Positions 8,706 to 21,708 are shown, numbered from the stretch's first letter. The stretch is 64,000 bases of DNA from Gymnopus androsaceus JB14 (GCA_009733575.1 ML769390.1:1-64000); one strand, 5' to 3'. The notes: generated from the sequence alone by a model not told the origin. Made by a program: numbers and translations.

Positions 8706-11700
8706 ATGGCGGCTGCTGATCAGTCGTGCTATACTGTTGTCTTTGAATCCAGCGCCGAATACCCCTCCTCTTCTGAGTTGAGAACCGCACTCGAAAAAGG
8801 TTCCGACGAAGTTAAGCTGGAAGCTCTTCGCAAGATTGTCATTTCCACTATCAATGGAAACTCTCAGGTATACTCTTTTACGGTGTTTCTCTTAACATAA
8901 TAACCTATAGATGCTTTGCTTAGCCCTCTTTAATGATGCCAATCATTCAGTTTGTTATGCCTTCTCGCAACAAACAACTGAAAAAGCTTCTGCATTTCTA
9001 CTGGGAAGTTTGTCCGAAATACGACGAGAACGGAAAACTAAAGCAGGAGATGATCCTCGTTGTGTGCGTGCTCTTATTATTCCCTCATTGCAATTTCTGA
9101 AGGGCCTCGCAGAAACGCTATTCGAAACGATTTGGTGAGCAGCTCATGCCGGTCTTCGAGTACTTGATTGCTTATACACTTTACAGCAACATCCCAATGA
9201 ATATATTCGCGGAGCGACATTGCGCTTTCTTCAGAAGATTGCGAAAGACAGCGAGTTACTCGAACCTCTTATCCCAACGTGCCGCGCTTGCCTTGAACAC
9301 CGACATTCATATGTACGCAAGAATGCAGTCTTCGCCATTTTTGCAATATACCGGGAATTCGAGCATTTGATTCCTGACGCTTCCGAACTCATGAGCACGT
9401 TTCTTGCCGCGGAAACCGACTCTACATGCAAGCGCAACGCATTCACGTTCTTGGCCCACTGCGACCTCCGCAAAGCTGTTGAATGGATTTTGGGGAATCA
9501 TGATAGCATCCCAACATTAGAGGAAGGTGTGCAGATGAGTGTAATCGAGGTGGTGAGGTCGGATTGCAAAAACGATTCAGCCCACCGTGCCAGATACATC
9601 CGGCTCATATTCGAATTACTCAATGTCTCCTCGCATGCTGTCAAATACGAGGCAGCTACTACGCTCACGTTACTGACTCAAAACCCCGCAGCGGTGAAAG
9701 GTATGTCGGTTGGACTTTACGCTCGTGCAATCTCGTCGATTCTAACACATTTCTGGTTCAGCTTCTGCGTCGACCCTAATTTCTCTGATTATCAAAGAAT
9801 CGGACAACAACGTGAAACTCATCGTCCTCGATCGACTTGAAGCTCTGCGATCTAAGCATGAACACATTCTCGATGGCCTCATTATGGATGTACTTCAAAT
9901 TCTTGGAAAGTATGTTGCTCGGTATCATTGTTTCTGTCCAGAGAACTGAACGTGTTTCAGCTCGGACATGGATGTGCGCCGAAAGGCCATGAACATTGTT
10001 CTTAGCATGACCTCCAGTCGCAATGTTGAAGAAGTTGTCTTGTTCCTGAAAAAGCAGCTATTGAAGACGCAGGAAAATGCTGCCGAGTTTGACAAGGTCT
10101 GCTCTTCCCCTCGGTCACCCATTGCGGTACTCACTGTTTTCCAGGCATCAGAGTATCGACAATTACTCATTCAGTCCATCCATGTTACTGCCATCAAGTT
10201 TTCCGAAGTGGCCGCAAGTGTCGTTCTTGCTCTAATGGAGTTCCTGGGAGATTCTACTGGCTCTTCGTCGAGTATGTGACCTTTTTTTTCTTGTGTCACG
10301 GTATTAATCAATCCATCATAGGCCCGAATGCCGCTACAACTTCCACTGCCATGGATGTTATCGCTTTCACCCGCGAAGTCGTTGACAAGTTTCCTCATCT
10401 CCGCGCTAACATTTTCCAGCGTCTTGTCGCCAGTCTCGGCGAAATAAAGTCTGGGAAGGTCTTCCGGGGTGTTTTGTGGATTTTGGGGGAATTTGTTGGC
10501 ATGCGAGATTCTTATCCTTCTGCGAATGACGCTGCAGAAGCCGTTAAGCAATGTGTAGATGGTATCCGGACCTGCATAGGAGATGTTCCGATCTATGTCG
10601 AGTCGACTCAAGAGGAGAACGCAACCGATGTAGAAGGTAGTGATTCGAAAGAGGCTGGAGGTGGAAGACCTAAAGTGCTAGCCGATGGGACCTATGCCAC
10701 AGAAACAGCTTATACAGTCACTACCTCACCTGGGGTTCGAAACGACAAAGCCCGGCCGCCTTTACGCAGTGCGTACCACCTCCATCTGCATCTCATTTGT
10801 TTACATTTTTCTTTAGCTTTAATCCTGGGGGGAGACTTCTTTACGGGGACGGTGCTTGCGGTCACCTTGACCAAACTGGTCTTGCGTTTCGATGGCCTGT
10901 CCTCACGAGTGGAAGATATTAACATTCTGCGAGCTCAGGTCATTATTCAAGTTCGCTGTCTTGATTTAATTGACTTAATGGTTCACGCTCTAGGCAATGC
11001 TTATTATGACATCGATCATTCGTGTGGGCCATGCAAAATCTTCTCCTTCCCCTGGCGCACCTGTGGTACAAATCGATGAAGACTCTACAGAACGTATCAT
11101 GAACTGTATCCAGACCTTGAGCGAGTTAACGGGGAAAGCCAAGGCTGAATATGAAGATGGGAGTGAAGAAGCAATCGTGAAAGAGATATTCTTGCGAGAT
11201 ACCAAGAAAGCCTTCGAGAGGATGATCGGTGCTCAAGAAGTAAGAATAATTGCACAATCTTTTTCTGGACAACATGCTTATCCTTTACTTATCAGAAACG
11301 TGCCGCTGAAAAACGCCAAGCTGAAGCATCTCTCAAGACTGCCGCAGTTCAAGTTGATGACCTCTTAAGCTTCAGGCAATTCTCCAAGAAAACCGCAGAC
11401 CAGGACCTTGACGTAAGAATTGCAAAATTGGGATTTTGCGCAAGTTGACATGTCGTTCTTTATTAGTTTGACGAAGATCTAGGTAGAGCCGTGGGCGCGG
11501 CTGAAGTGCACGAAGACTTTATTTCCAACCTCAGCAGGATATCTCAGCTCACAGGCTTTTCCGACCCTATCTACGTTGAAACATATGTCAAGATGCATGG
11601 CTTTGATATCATGCTAGGTTAGTCTTACATCGAAACCTGCCCTCTAAACGACCGTCAAACGCCCTTCTATGCAGATGTGCTGCTTGTAAACCAAACCGCC

Positions 11701-12523
11701 AACACCTTACAAAATCTTTGTTTGGATTTCGCGACCCTTGGGGACCTCAAAATAGTCGAGCGACCGTCCGTTTATACGATTGCCCCTCATGGTTTCCAGA
11801 GCATCAAAGCCACTATCAAAGTATCGTCTACAGAAACAGGCGTTATTTTCGGAAGCATTTTGTGGGAAGGACCTAACATGTCCGAAGCCTGTGTCATTCT
11901 GAACGACATCCACATCGATATCATGGATTATATCAAACCAGCGTACTGTAATGAGGCGCAGGTAACCTTTTTCAATCAGATATTCTTTGCGTTTTCGCTC
12001 ATTCTGTACCCTCAGTTCCGTAGCATGTGGACAGAGTTCGAATGGGAGAATCGCGTCAATGTGAACAGTTCTGTTTCGTGAGTTCGGCCACTGCTTTAGT
12101 TGATTTATTCTTACCACTAATTTTAATTAGTGATCCACGGGAGTATCTCAAACACGTCATGAAATCCACCAACATGTCGTGCTTGACTCCAGAGGGCGCA
12201 CTCTCCGGGGATTGCGACTTTTTGTCTGCCAATATGTACGCGAGGAGTCTGTTTGGTGGGTTTTTTTCGTCTGTCGAGGTTGGCGGTTTCTCATTTAGCG
12301 TTCGTTCTTTAGGTGAAGATGCACTGGCGAATCTGAGTATCGAACGGACGGAGACTGGGAGCGTTACTGGGCACATTAGAATACGGAGTAAAACACAAGG
12401 TATCGCACTTTCGCTGGGCGACAGAATCACAATGGGTAAGCAAATTTCCGTATCATTATGATTCGGGCCCTAATGAACTCTCTTCGTCCAGCTCAAAAAG
12501 ATAGTAAACCACTATCAGCGTAG
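8706..12523 (+). CDS. SEC26: Coatomer subunit beta (beta-COP)
   Basis: Beta-COP is a scaffold subunit of the COPI coat that drives retrograde Golgi-to-ER transport. The spliced product matches the family throughout. The HEAT-like N-terminal adaptin region contains [35 protein letters not shown] and [11 protein letters not shown], and the C-terminal appendage carries [33 protein letters not shown] and [10 protein letters not shown]. More than ten introns, most of 50 to 70 nt, keep the frame open from the ATG at 8706 to TAG at 12521-12523. For example, the first intron runs from GTATAC at 8869 to TTAG just before CCCTCTTTAATG. A final intron precedes a short end, [10 protein letters not shown]. 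There is no break or missing domain, so sequence quality here is good. The upstream neighbour is a transposon block; the downstream neighbour is the convergent CLASP-like gene. Confidence 0.95.
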
Positions 12524-12676
12524 ATATTCATTTATGCATACTACGGCTGTACTCACTGATTAATTATTGGAACGTATCACGCATACTTGGGTTCATATCT
12601 AAGATGTAAGAGAATGTACAGTAATACAAAAATCAAGCAAAGCATGTACATCGGTAAGGAGAAATATTGAAATCTA

Positions 12677-15481
12677 TCAGTTAATGTCCATCGCTTCCAA
12701 TGCTTGTCTTGTTTGCTTCCACTCATCATTGTACTTGTGGTCCCCTTCTACTTCAGCACCTGACTCCACAGCATCCACTCGGGGTGGTCTATTTGAGAAT
12801 AAAGGGAATGGCATAACAGGGACCGCAGCCAGCTTCTTTCGGTAGGTAAGAGTCGGGAGGAGACAGTGGTGTCGCAGGTGTAAACAGGAAACCACGTTGA
12901 ATAGAGGAAAGTAATGCGGAAATGGGCGTAGCCTGTTCACCAATTGCGCCAAATTGAGCACTCACATCTCGGACTGGAGTTTGTGGAGGGGCTGATGGTG
13001 TGCTGGGATTAATCACCAGCTCAATCGGGATTTGTCTAGAAGGGGTTTCAGACATCGTATGAGGAGCGGGAAGCGACGAGGCAACAGGCGTTAGCGAGCC
13101 TTCGCGTTCGACTACGCCACTTTCAGCATCAGGGCGGAGCTCATCAGTCGCTCAGCCACACTAAACTCGATTAAAAGAGCTTCCTCGACGGAGTCTTCTT
13201 TCCTCGCCTGAGGTGGAAGGTCGTCGGCATTGGAAGAAGTCGCTGTTTCTCCACTTGGTCGTCTCCGCGCGGGAATATGGGACGCAATTCATCTTCTTGG
13301 TGAACTGCCTCGACCTCGACCACTTCATCATTTCCTTCTCCTTCATGTTCCCTCTCATTCTTGTCACTAGCAGTGCATTCGACATCTTCATCCTCGTGCT
13401 GGTCCTCATTCTCATCGCTGACATCACATTCGTCATCAACATCTTCGAGCTCCGGATTTTTGGAAGGCGACGCGTCCTCTAGTTCCTCTGGAACTACAGA
13501 GGGCCTCTTCTGCTTCACGGAAGCCTTCCCCTTCGCAGTCGCTGTCTCCAGCCGCGTTACACGTTTGCTAGACACCTGTGCGACAGAGCGGGTGCCAGAA
13601 GAACTGCCCCAGAACAGGCTTCGACGGAGCCTTGGACGCAGCAACATTAGCACCCGTGGATTTGGATGATGGTATACCTCGAGTACGAGCGACAGCTGAT
13701 GCCGCGGCTGAGGCAGATGAAGCAGCACCCGAGGCGGCTCTAGCTCGAGCAGCAGGTGGTCTCGCAGTGGAGACAGTGGTAGTGGAGGCTGATGTAGAGA
13801 TGGTTCTTGCGCGAGAGGCACCGGGCCGTGCAGTCTCTCCTGATGTCGATGCAGAAACGGCGCGAGCTCGAGAGGAAGCAGTGGATTGAGTTTTAGGGTG
13901 CGGTAGAGTTCTGGCCGACCCCTTGCTGGTCGCAAGAGAAGTGTTGTCATTATCAGCACTCGGGCCATTCGCGCCTATCTCGTTATTTTTAATGGAGGAA
14001 TTGGGCTGCCTGGAAGCAGGCTTCGGAGGAGGAGCCTTGGACCCCTCGTTCTTTGAGCCAGCACCGAGCTTAGGAAGATCTGGTTTCCCTTGGGCAACTT
14101 TAGCTCGGGCCCCTTCTGAATCGGTTGAAGGCCTAACGACAGTGACCGCGTGCTCATCAGAAGCCAACTTGGAAAGTGCAGGCTTTTTGAACCCAGGAAT
14201 ACGGTCGCGACCAGCACTTGGATCTACCCGTACCGGTCCACCTGTGGATTTAGACGAGTCTCGGACCGGGTCCAAATCGGGGAGAGCGGGTACAAGATTG
14301 CGTTGCGGTGCGGCTGATGTGCTGATTGGTTTAGAGGAGGCACTGTGAGCGAGAGAATTCGCGTAGCGGATGGGACCCGAGTTGAGCGAGCTCGCAGAAG
14401 CACTGCGTGTGTGCTTTGTGTTGGTAGCAGATTCGGAGCGAGATACCGGCAGGATTGGTCTAACAGGGAGATTGCTCTGATGCTGAGGCGGTATTCGCTC
14501 TTCCTTTGTCGGCCCTGGGTATACTGCGTGAAGATCTGCTGCACTGTCTGGCCTCGACGGTGGTCGCGAATGAGAATTCGCAAGGTTCGTCGGCTGTGTT
14601 CGCGAAGACGATGCACTAGAGGAGAGGACGCGCTGCGAAGGCTTTTTAGTAAGCTTCGGTGGCTGCGGTTTGGGCTCTGTGGCACGCGATGATGACTGAG
14701 ACAATGAACGAGAGTGCCCGCCGTTGTCCAATGGCCTAGAGCTCAAACCAAGATATTTTTTGCTTGTTGGAGTAAGCGGAGTTGCAAAGCTATATACATG
14801 TCTTGTTATGAGAAAAAGCAGTGTGCCCAGAGATGAATCGATATGACAGACCTTTCTGCTTTAACCGGAAGCAACAACTGGTAAGCGTGATATATCTGCT
14901 TGCCTATCTTCCTAACATCGGGATTGGCATCTCTAACGGATGCCTTGATAAATGTCTCGATATCCTTGGTCCTTTCTTCCTTCTCCAGGTCAGGCGGGTT
15001 TAAAGAGTTCATACAAGCCAAAGTCCCCTCTGCCGCAATCACCCTGAGTGAAGCCGACTTATCCCGAATGGATTGGATGAAGTAAGGGAGAACTCCGACC
15101 AGTTGTGTTGTTTCTATGATAGATAACACGCAGACCCGAGCGCGGCTATTGACGACTTTGCTTGTGCGAGCACAAAGCAGAAGCAGAGTTGGAAAGAAGA
15201 GGTGCAGAAGGGGCTCGAAGCTGGTGCCCAATTCCGCTGCCATTACTGAAATGAGATCGATTGCTGGACCAGAAAGCCTGCTTCGTTCGGACTTTAGAGC
15301 GCTGTTGATAGGTCTATGAAGCTCGCGTGCCAGGGCAATAATGTCCTGAGGAAGAAGAGGCGGATAACGAGCAAGTGAGCTCTGAGAAGGAGAGAACACC
15401 CTTGGATATCTTTTCCCAAGAGTCCTCTGTCTCTTGCAGAGATAGATTTACGCGAATACTGGAGGCAACCTGGGACTGCAT
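12677..15481 (-). CDS. CLASP-like TOG-domain microtubule protein
   Basis: The N-terminal part, read leftward from ATG at 15479-15481, is a CLASP N-terminal (TOG) domain. It shows EDSWEKISKG, RPINSALKSERSRLSGPAID, FFPTLLLLCARTSKVVNSRA and a helical repeat through about 14,800. After an intron at about 14,750-14,800 comes a very Ser/Ala/Pro/Arg-rich region (about 13,570-14,746), as in microtubule-lattice binders, and then an acidic stretch and the tail. Plausible short introns join the tail exons (donor GTGGAG near 13,243; donor GTGTGG near 13,157; donor GTCCCT near 12,822). Two frame changes lack good splice sites: one between SKG and ARYPPLLPQ near 15,365, the other near 13,610 at a GGGG run. 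Known: CLASP/Stu1 proteins stabilise plus ends and spindles. The exact exon structure and the stop are uncertain; only one TOG domain is visible, where full CLASPs carry more. Confidence 0.65.
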
Positions 15482-15620
15482 GATGGTTGAAGGCAAGCGT
15501 GACCGTGCATTCTGATGGTGTTGCGGTGATGCCGGCGGATCTTCCGGCGCTTGCCGGCCACGATACGCGAAAGTCTGCCACGTCTGTTCTACTCTTCATC
15601 GACAACTTCCACCACAAAAT
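15482..15620. promoter_or_regulatory. Shared divergent promoter, CLASP-like/SEC61
   Basis: About 140 bp separate the two divergent start codons (15481 leftward, 15621 rightward). No TATA box stands out. It contains GCCGGCG-rich sequence at 15530-15556 with a palindromic look (GCCGGCGGATCTTCCGGCGC). Both genes must draw their upstream signals from this short interval. Confidence 0.5.
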
Positions 15621-17362
15621 ATGAGCGGCTGTATGTTTTTTATATTTTTCATTTGTTCTGGTCTTCATTCTCTCCTCAGTTCGGTTTTTAAATCTCGTTC
15701 GGCCGTTCCTTCCAATCTTACCAGAGGTCTCCTCGCCGGATAGAAAGGTGCTTCATATTTCTTCGTGTCATTCCATTATTGTCGTCTCATTCACTGCATA
15801 GGTCCCCTTCAACCAAAAAGTCTTATGGACGGCAGTCACTCTCCTTATTTTCCTTGTTTGTTCTCAAGTTCCGCTCTATGGAATCATGTCCTCCGACTCG
15901 TCTGACCCTCTCTACTGGATGCGTGTCATTCTCGCATCCAATCGTGGTACTCTTATGGAACTCGGTATTAGTCCAATCGTCACTTCTGGCATGATCATGC
16001 AGTTGCTCGCCGGTGCAAACTTGATTGAGGTCGACTTTAGTTTGAAGGAGGATAGGGCCTTGTTCAGCGGCGCACAGAAACGTAAGACTTTTTTCATTTT
16101 AACAAGCCAACTTATTGACACACTTTGTTGCCTAGTTTTCGCTCTCATCATTTCCCTCGGCCAAGCAACTGTATACGTGCTCACCGGTCTATATGGTCTC
16201 CCTAGCGAACTGGGTGCAGGAGTTTGTCTCCTGTTGATTATCCAGCTGATTTCTGCCGCCCTTATCGTCATTCTCCTCGATGAACTTTTACAAAAGGGTT
16301 ATGGTCTGGGATCTGGGATCTCGCTTTTCATTGCTACCAACATTTGTGAATCTATCGTTTGGAAGGCCTTTTCACCTACTACTATCAACACTGGCCGTGG
16401 CCCAGAGTTCGAGGGTGCTATCGTCGCGTTGTTCCACCTTCTATTCACCTGGAACGACAAGGGCCGTGCACTCCGTGAGGCATTCTGGAGAGACCGTCTC
16501 CCCAATGTGATGAACCTCATCGCTACAGTGGTGATATTCGCCGTCGTCATCTATCTTCAGGGATTCCGTATCGAAATTCCTGTCAAGAGTAACAGATTCC
16601 GTGGCCAACGTGGCAGTTACCCTGTCAAGCTATTCTACACTAGCAACATGCCTATCATGCTTGAAAGTGCGTTGACCAGTAACGTCTTTATCGTCAGCCA
16701 AATGCTGGCCACACGGTTCCCCAGCAACTTCTTTGTCAAGCTTCTCGGCGTCTGGGAAGTGAGTATTCCAAACTCCTCACTCTCTGCAATTACTTAATTG
16801 AGTTTTAGCCTATGGAAGATTCTCCTCAGCTCATTGCTACCTCTGGCATCGCGTACTACATGTCCCCGCCTCACACTATTCGCGAAGCAATTGTTGATCC
16901 CATCCACACCGCCATTTACATCTCGTTCATGCTCTCCGCGTGTGCTCTCTTTAGTAAAACTTGGATTGAAGTATCGGGAAGTGGGCCCAGAGATGTAGCC
17001 AAGCAACTCAAGGACCAGCAAATGGCAAGTTAATTTTTATTGCTAAAACACATCGCGTTAACCTTGTCGCAGGTCATGGCTGGTCACCGAGAAGGGTCAA
17101 TGTACAAGGAACTCAAACGTGTCATTCCCACGGCTGCCGCGTTTGGTGGTGCAATTCTTGGGTTGTTGTCTGTCGCCGCAGACTTGATGGGTGCTATTGG
17201 AAGTGGAACTGGTATCCTCATGGCCGTCACCATTATCTACAGCTGTGAGTCCTTCTCCCTTTTAATTCTTTCGCGGATCACTTACCAGCCTCCTCAGACT
17301 GGGAAATTGGTATGAGGGAATCTGGAGGACCTGAAATGGCTGCTCTCGGAGACTTGTTGTAG
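15621..17362 (+). CDS. SEC61: Protein translocon subunit Sec61 alpha
   Basis: Sec61 alpha is the channel-forming subunit of the ER translocon. Exon 1 is tiny (ATGAGCGGCT) and is followed by an intron ending CCTCAG at about 15,680. The product then reads [17 protein letters not shown], the family's start. Characteristic blocks follow: [20 protein letters not shown], the plug-region [37 protein letters not shown], the loop region [20 protein letters not shown] and, after two more introns, [26 protein letters not shown] in segments. It ends GDLL with TAG at 17360-17362. Length, about 475 residues, and the run of about ten membrane segments fit the family. There are no anomalies. It is expressed divergently from the CLASP-like gene. 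Confidence 0.95.
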
Positions 17363-17622
17363 CCTCGTACTTGAATACCGTACAGGTAAATTTATATATA
17401 AGAGCGCGTCCGGTGGTGTAATACATGGCGATAATTAAGGATAGCTGGTCCAGGTAGCATTGGCAAACAAAATGGAACTTGGTTATTATGTCGTGGCTTG
17501 TAATTTAACACGTACGCTTTCCAAATCCAAGTTGCTGTCCAGTGTCCAGTTGAACAGCCGCCGGTGACAGTGACGATCGCGCAAACTTGGGCGTCTAGAA
17601 TTTTCACAACTCGACCGCCAAG

Positions 17623-18010
17623 ATGCCTCGTATACCTACTGCTCTTGCTCGGCTTCTTTCGCGTCCTCTGAGCCTCCCAGCTACGAGCTCTTTGACCTCG
17701 ACATTAGTCAATCGTGTCCGCACTCACCATTTTCCGTCAACCAACACGGTCATTACCGTCTCTCTTGTCACCCATATCCAAAACAGCATTTTCTTCCTCA
17801 TTTCCATCTCTCCATCCATTACCTGGGGCATTATCACCGATTATCGGATCCCTGCAGCAAGTCCGATTCAGGACGTTCGGGTCCGAGTATCAACCCTCTC
17901 AGAGAAAGAGAAAACGGAAACATGGCTTCCTAGCCAGGAAACGGAGCGCAGGCGGCAGACGGATTCTGGCTAGAAGGCTGTTGAAGGGACGAAAATATCT
18001 GAGTCACTGA
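17623..18010 (+). CDS. MRPL34: Mitochondrial large ribosomal protein bL34m
   Basis: The C-terminus is the classic bL34 sequence: [20 protein letters not shown], then [19 protein letters not shown], stopping at 18008-18010. The N-terminal part ([18 protein letters not shown]) is basic and hydroxylated, as a mitochondrial presequence should be. The two parts lie in different frames and are joined by a likely 73-nt intron from GTGTCC at 17714 to AACAG at 17786. The donor is not ideal, so this join is an inference. Mature bL34 is about 45 residues; the extra 60 or so upstream are presequence and linker. It acts in the mitochondrial 54S ribosomal subunit. Confidence 0.85.
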
Positions 18011-18158
18011 GTATGGTGGTAAGCGTCGAAAATCTCTTGGGTTATAATTGAGCTCATGGTCGATTGAAGACTTTCGTTCGAAATTTTGGGGTAGCTCCTA
18101 CGCCTTGGAGAACCATTCCTAAATCGGTATAATACAGTAATATACAGGGCTCTATGTA

Positions 18159-20729
18159 TCAAAAATCGTCTCCGTCTTCACCCTCCTCGACCCATTCCAC
18201 GTCTGCTAGTGCCTTCTCCCCGTCTTCATAGAGCTTGTCTAGTCCTGTTAGCCTTTCCAAGTACTTTGGATCATTGAACGCGTTTAACATCATGTCAAAT
18301 CCTTGAGTCTCATATGCTTTGACAACCTAGCAGTAAAATGTGATTAGACTAGCATCCATCATGGAACACTCCAGTCCTTACCGTCTCACTACATCCAGTA
18401 CAGCGGTCATAAGCTGCGCCAACAATATGCAAATTGCGGAACTGTGCCAGGTAGCCTCTCAATTGATGAGGAACCAAACCCAACACACTTGTCCCTTCCG
18501 CGCCCTCCTCAAACTGATTATCTGTACCGTTCGGAGAAGGACGCGGGGCTGGTGCACGGGCACTGAAAGAACGACGGGTCAAAACAATATAGTAAATTGA
18601 GGAAATACGCGCACCCTTGTGGATGTTGTATAACGCTCATCATCAGCTCTACAGCGGAAGATGCTGCTATCGACGCCAATCCTGGACGAGTGACTGTGCA
18701 CATTTGGTCCAATGTTCTATCGGTCAACGACTATAAGGACATTATAAGCCTTCAAGCATGTCATCAAAGTAGTGGATCATACATCGGCAGGCGCGACGAT
18801 AGTCGTTGCAGTAATAGCATCCCAAGTGTTGCTTGGAACCACCTAGTTCATCTCGCTGATCTATACTGCCTGCTTGAGGTCGTGCTCCATGCCGCATGAC
18901 TAGGAAAGTATCGAACCCTAGTGCGGCATTCAAGACGAGCTACCAAAGCGCCGTAAGTTTCAATATGAGATCATGTAAAGCAACCTTGCCTTATCCTTTG
19001 CTCTACCGATCACGGTTGGAAGCCATCGACTCTCCCTAGAGTCCATGAGAAGATAAACAGCATCATGAGATTCAATAAGCTCCTCCAACTTGGCAACATC
19101 CTTCTTCGTCTGTTCCAGCACGGTTGGGGGAGAGGCTGGGATGGGATGCCCGGGCATAGGGATGGATAACGAATGACCAGTCGCGTTCTATGAACAGCTC
19201 TCAGAAACGGGGGTAGAGTATCAGAGACAGCTTACGATTCCAGGCCAGACTTCTTTCAATCGTTCAGCTGCACATTCAGCCTTTGGTTTCCCTCCGTTCA
19301 AACAATCTTCGAATTTGAAGAGCGGCTGTCTGACCGGGTTGGAAAATGATACCTTTGAAGAGTCTACAAATGTTATGGTGCGTACACCCCAGCCCTTTAC
19401 GCAGCGTCAACGTCTGAGCCGTGCAACGAAAGCAGTAAACATACCATCAGACACCTCGCAACATAACATCCTAGTGTACCAGCGCCCAGAAGCAAGCATT
19501 TGGTCTCCGCAATCTTCTCCAGATTTAGCTCTGGAAGGATCCTCCATCGCATGAGTTTTAGATTGAGATCCACCGCTTGGTTTGCTAGCCTAGACCATAG
19601 ATTAGAAGGGCTGCAAGCAGGAAAGAAAGAACAAAATACCTGACAGGATCCATCATGGGCGCGAGGTCAGCCATCCGAGGGCCCAACTTTCCTTGCACAT
19701 TCTTCTCCCATCCCACAGCACTCGGTCGCGCAGAAACGTCGTTTCCTTTTGCCGGAACGCTTTCAGGACCTATAAAAATAGTCCCGGTGCGACTCTTCCA
19801 TCTTCCTCACCTCTAGGAGCATCTGCGTCTCTCCAGGAGAGAATCCTTAACGTGGACGTGGATTGGGGATATAGGGATCTCAGATACGCGAGCAAATTAC
19901 GCAAAGGCCAACCAGGATTCTGAGGTTGGGCTGATGGATCAATGAAACCGATTACTGTGGTTTCCACTGTGTCCTTTTGGGGATTGTAGTCCTCAACTGG
20001 CACAACACTGATCCCGTCAGGCGACGATCTTACAAGAAAGTATGCAAGACGCTTCTCCGATGAATGCAGTTGTTCGTGAATGTTCTGCATCTGCTCGTGG
20101 GTGAACACTGATTCTGCGCCAACCCATCCTGGATTATCATCGATATGCCAGGCAGGGCTACTAGTAAAAGCCGGAAAGGCGAACCAATAGTAGTACCTAT
20201 ACTTCTTTAGATCTGCATAGGTAATGAGTAGGAACGAGTTGAGCAGTGTTGTCGAGCGCGATGTTTGTATCGATGTCCAGATCTGAATCTATGTTAGGAT
20301 CTGGAAACAGAAAGACGGATTAGAAAGTACCTTGTCCGCGGCATCGTTGAATAACTTGGACTTGTCTGCAGCCTTGAAATCCTCGATTGTATTGTAGTTC
20401 TTGACAGAAGCCTTTGGCGACTGCTGAGCCTGAAGGAAGGCTAGCATCCACACTGTGAGCTCGGATTTGGATCTGAAGAAGGATTCATACGATGTGTGGC
20501 CTTGACCAAAGCTTTCCTCCTCAACTCCCAGACTACCGCCGACACCGACAAAGGCGCCTGGGCCACTTTCACGATCCTCAATTAGTCGTCCGACGCGATA
20601 AGTTGCAGAGATCTCGACCTCGGCATCACTGAGCTTGAGAACATCGAGCTTCAATTCGGTCAGTTTATGCCAGAAGGAAGGATGTGTGAGAGATGGAAGA
20701 GGCGTAAATTGAACGATAGTCGGGGTCAT
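18159..20729 (-). CDS. ATG7: Autophagy E1-like enzyme ATG7
   Basis: ATG7 activates Atg8 and Atg12 for transfer to Atg3 and Atg10 in autophagosome formation. Reading leftward from ATG at 20727-20729, the N-terminal domain starts [19 protein letters not shown] and continues [25 protein letters not shown] and [11 protein letters not shown]. The E1 adenylation domain has the nucleotide loop [16 protein letters not shown] (near 19,500), [27 protein letters not shown] and the catalytic cysteine in [15 protein letters not shown] (near 18,690). The zinc-type [15 protein letters not shown] follows, with an acidic end EGEDGDDF. About ten short introns interrupt it. No key residue is missing. Its start lies only about 40 bp from that of divergent SCO1. 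Confidence 0.93.
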
Positions 20730-20770
20730 AATAGTCGAGAACACAAATGGAATCTATGACAAATTTCCAT

Positions 20771-21708
20771 ATGCTTTCTTCTCTTCGTCCATTTGTCCGA
20801 CATACTTCCTCCCCCTCAGAGCTGCCTTTATGCAGCTCGAATACAAAAACGACGCGTAGGGACTTCTGCAGAACCGCCAAAACAGTCTTCGGAACCGCCT
20901 CGGCCTCAGCGCAATGTTATTGGGGTCAGGTCAAAAATAATTCTATTGATCCCATTAATGCTGAACGTCTTTTAGGTCTTTAGTCCAACTTCTGCTGCCT
21001 TATTCATTGCTACCGGTGCGGGTCTGCTCTGGTATTTCCGCAATGAAAAGGCGAGGCTAGTTGAGGAACGGGGTATCTTGCTTCCTTTTCCCAAGTTGAA
21101 TATGACTTTATTTGGGTTTTTCAGAAAAAGAACGAATGTCAAAATCATACGGTCGGCCTCATGTCGGAGGTCCTTTCTCGCTCATAAATTGCACCAGTGG
21201 TCAGCGCTTTACACATGAAGATCTGCTCGGAAAGTGGTCTCTGGTATATTTTGGCTTTACAAATTGTCCCGACATTTGTCCTGCTGAACTGGACAAGGTT
21301 ACTGCAGTTGTAAATGAGCTCGGCAAGTCCCTTTTGCTCTATCTGGTCGTTCACATCCCTAATGGGATAACCTCAGGCCAGGATCTTTCGCTTCAGCCAG
21401 TGTTTATATCGGTCGATCCAGCGAGAGATACGCCGTCAACCATCCGCACTTATTTGGCTGATTTCCACTCGTCATTTATTGGACTTGTGGGCAATTACCA
21501 AGAAACCAAATCTGTGTGCAAGGCGTACCGTGTCTACTTTTCTACACCGCCAGATGCTGACCCCAAGGGAGATTATCTGGTGGACCATTCAATCTTTGTA
21601 TATTTAATGGATCCTGAAGGACGGTTTGTTGAAGCGTTTGGACAGGTAGCTGAGAAGGAGGAGATTGTTGACAAAATAAAGCAATTCGTCATCGAATGGA
21701 GTCGATAG
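20771..21708 (+). CDS. SCO1: Mitochondrial copper chaperone SCO1
   Basis: SCO1 delivers copper to the CuA site of cytochrome c oxidase from the inner membrane. The core is unmistakable: the copper motif CPDICP within YFGFTNCPDICPAELDK, the thioredoxin-fold PVFISVDPARDTPSTI, and the third ligand His in DYLVDHSIFVYLMDP. One membrane segment, SAALFIATGAGLLWYF, precedes the soluble domain. Introns: GTCAGG..TTTTAG before VFSPTSA; GTATCT..TTTCAG before KKERMSKS; and probably GTCCCT..GGCCAG inside the ORF near 21,328-21,382, because that insert is absent from family members. The first exon is less certain: a 49-nt intron from GTCCAT (20787) to TGCAG (20835) would join ATG 20771 to the downstream frame. 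In-frame ATGs at 20747 and 20756 are alternatives. Confidence 0.9.

Noticed and set aside
13213..13889. Plus-strand open frames opposite the CLASP-like gene
   Set aside because: They are antisense shadows of the Ser/Ala- and Glu-rich coding sequence on the minus strand.
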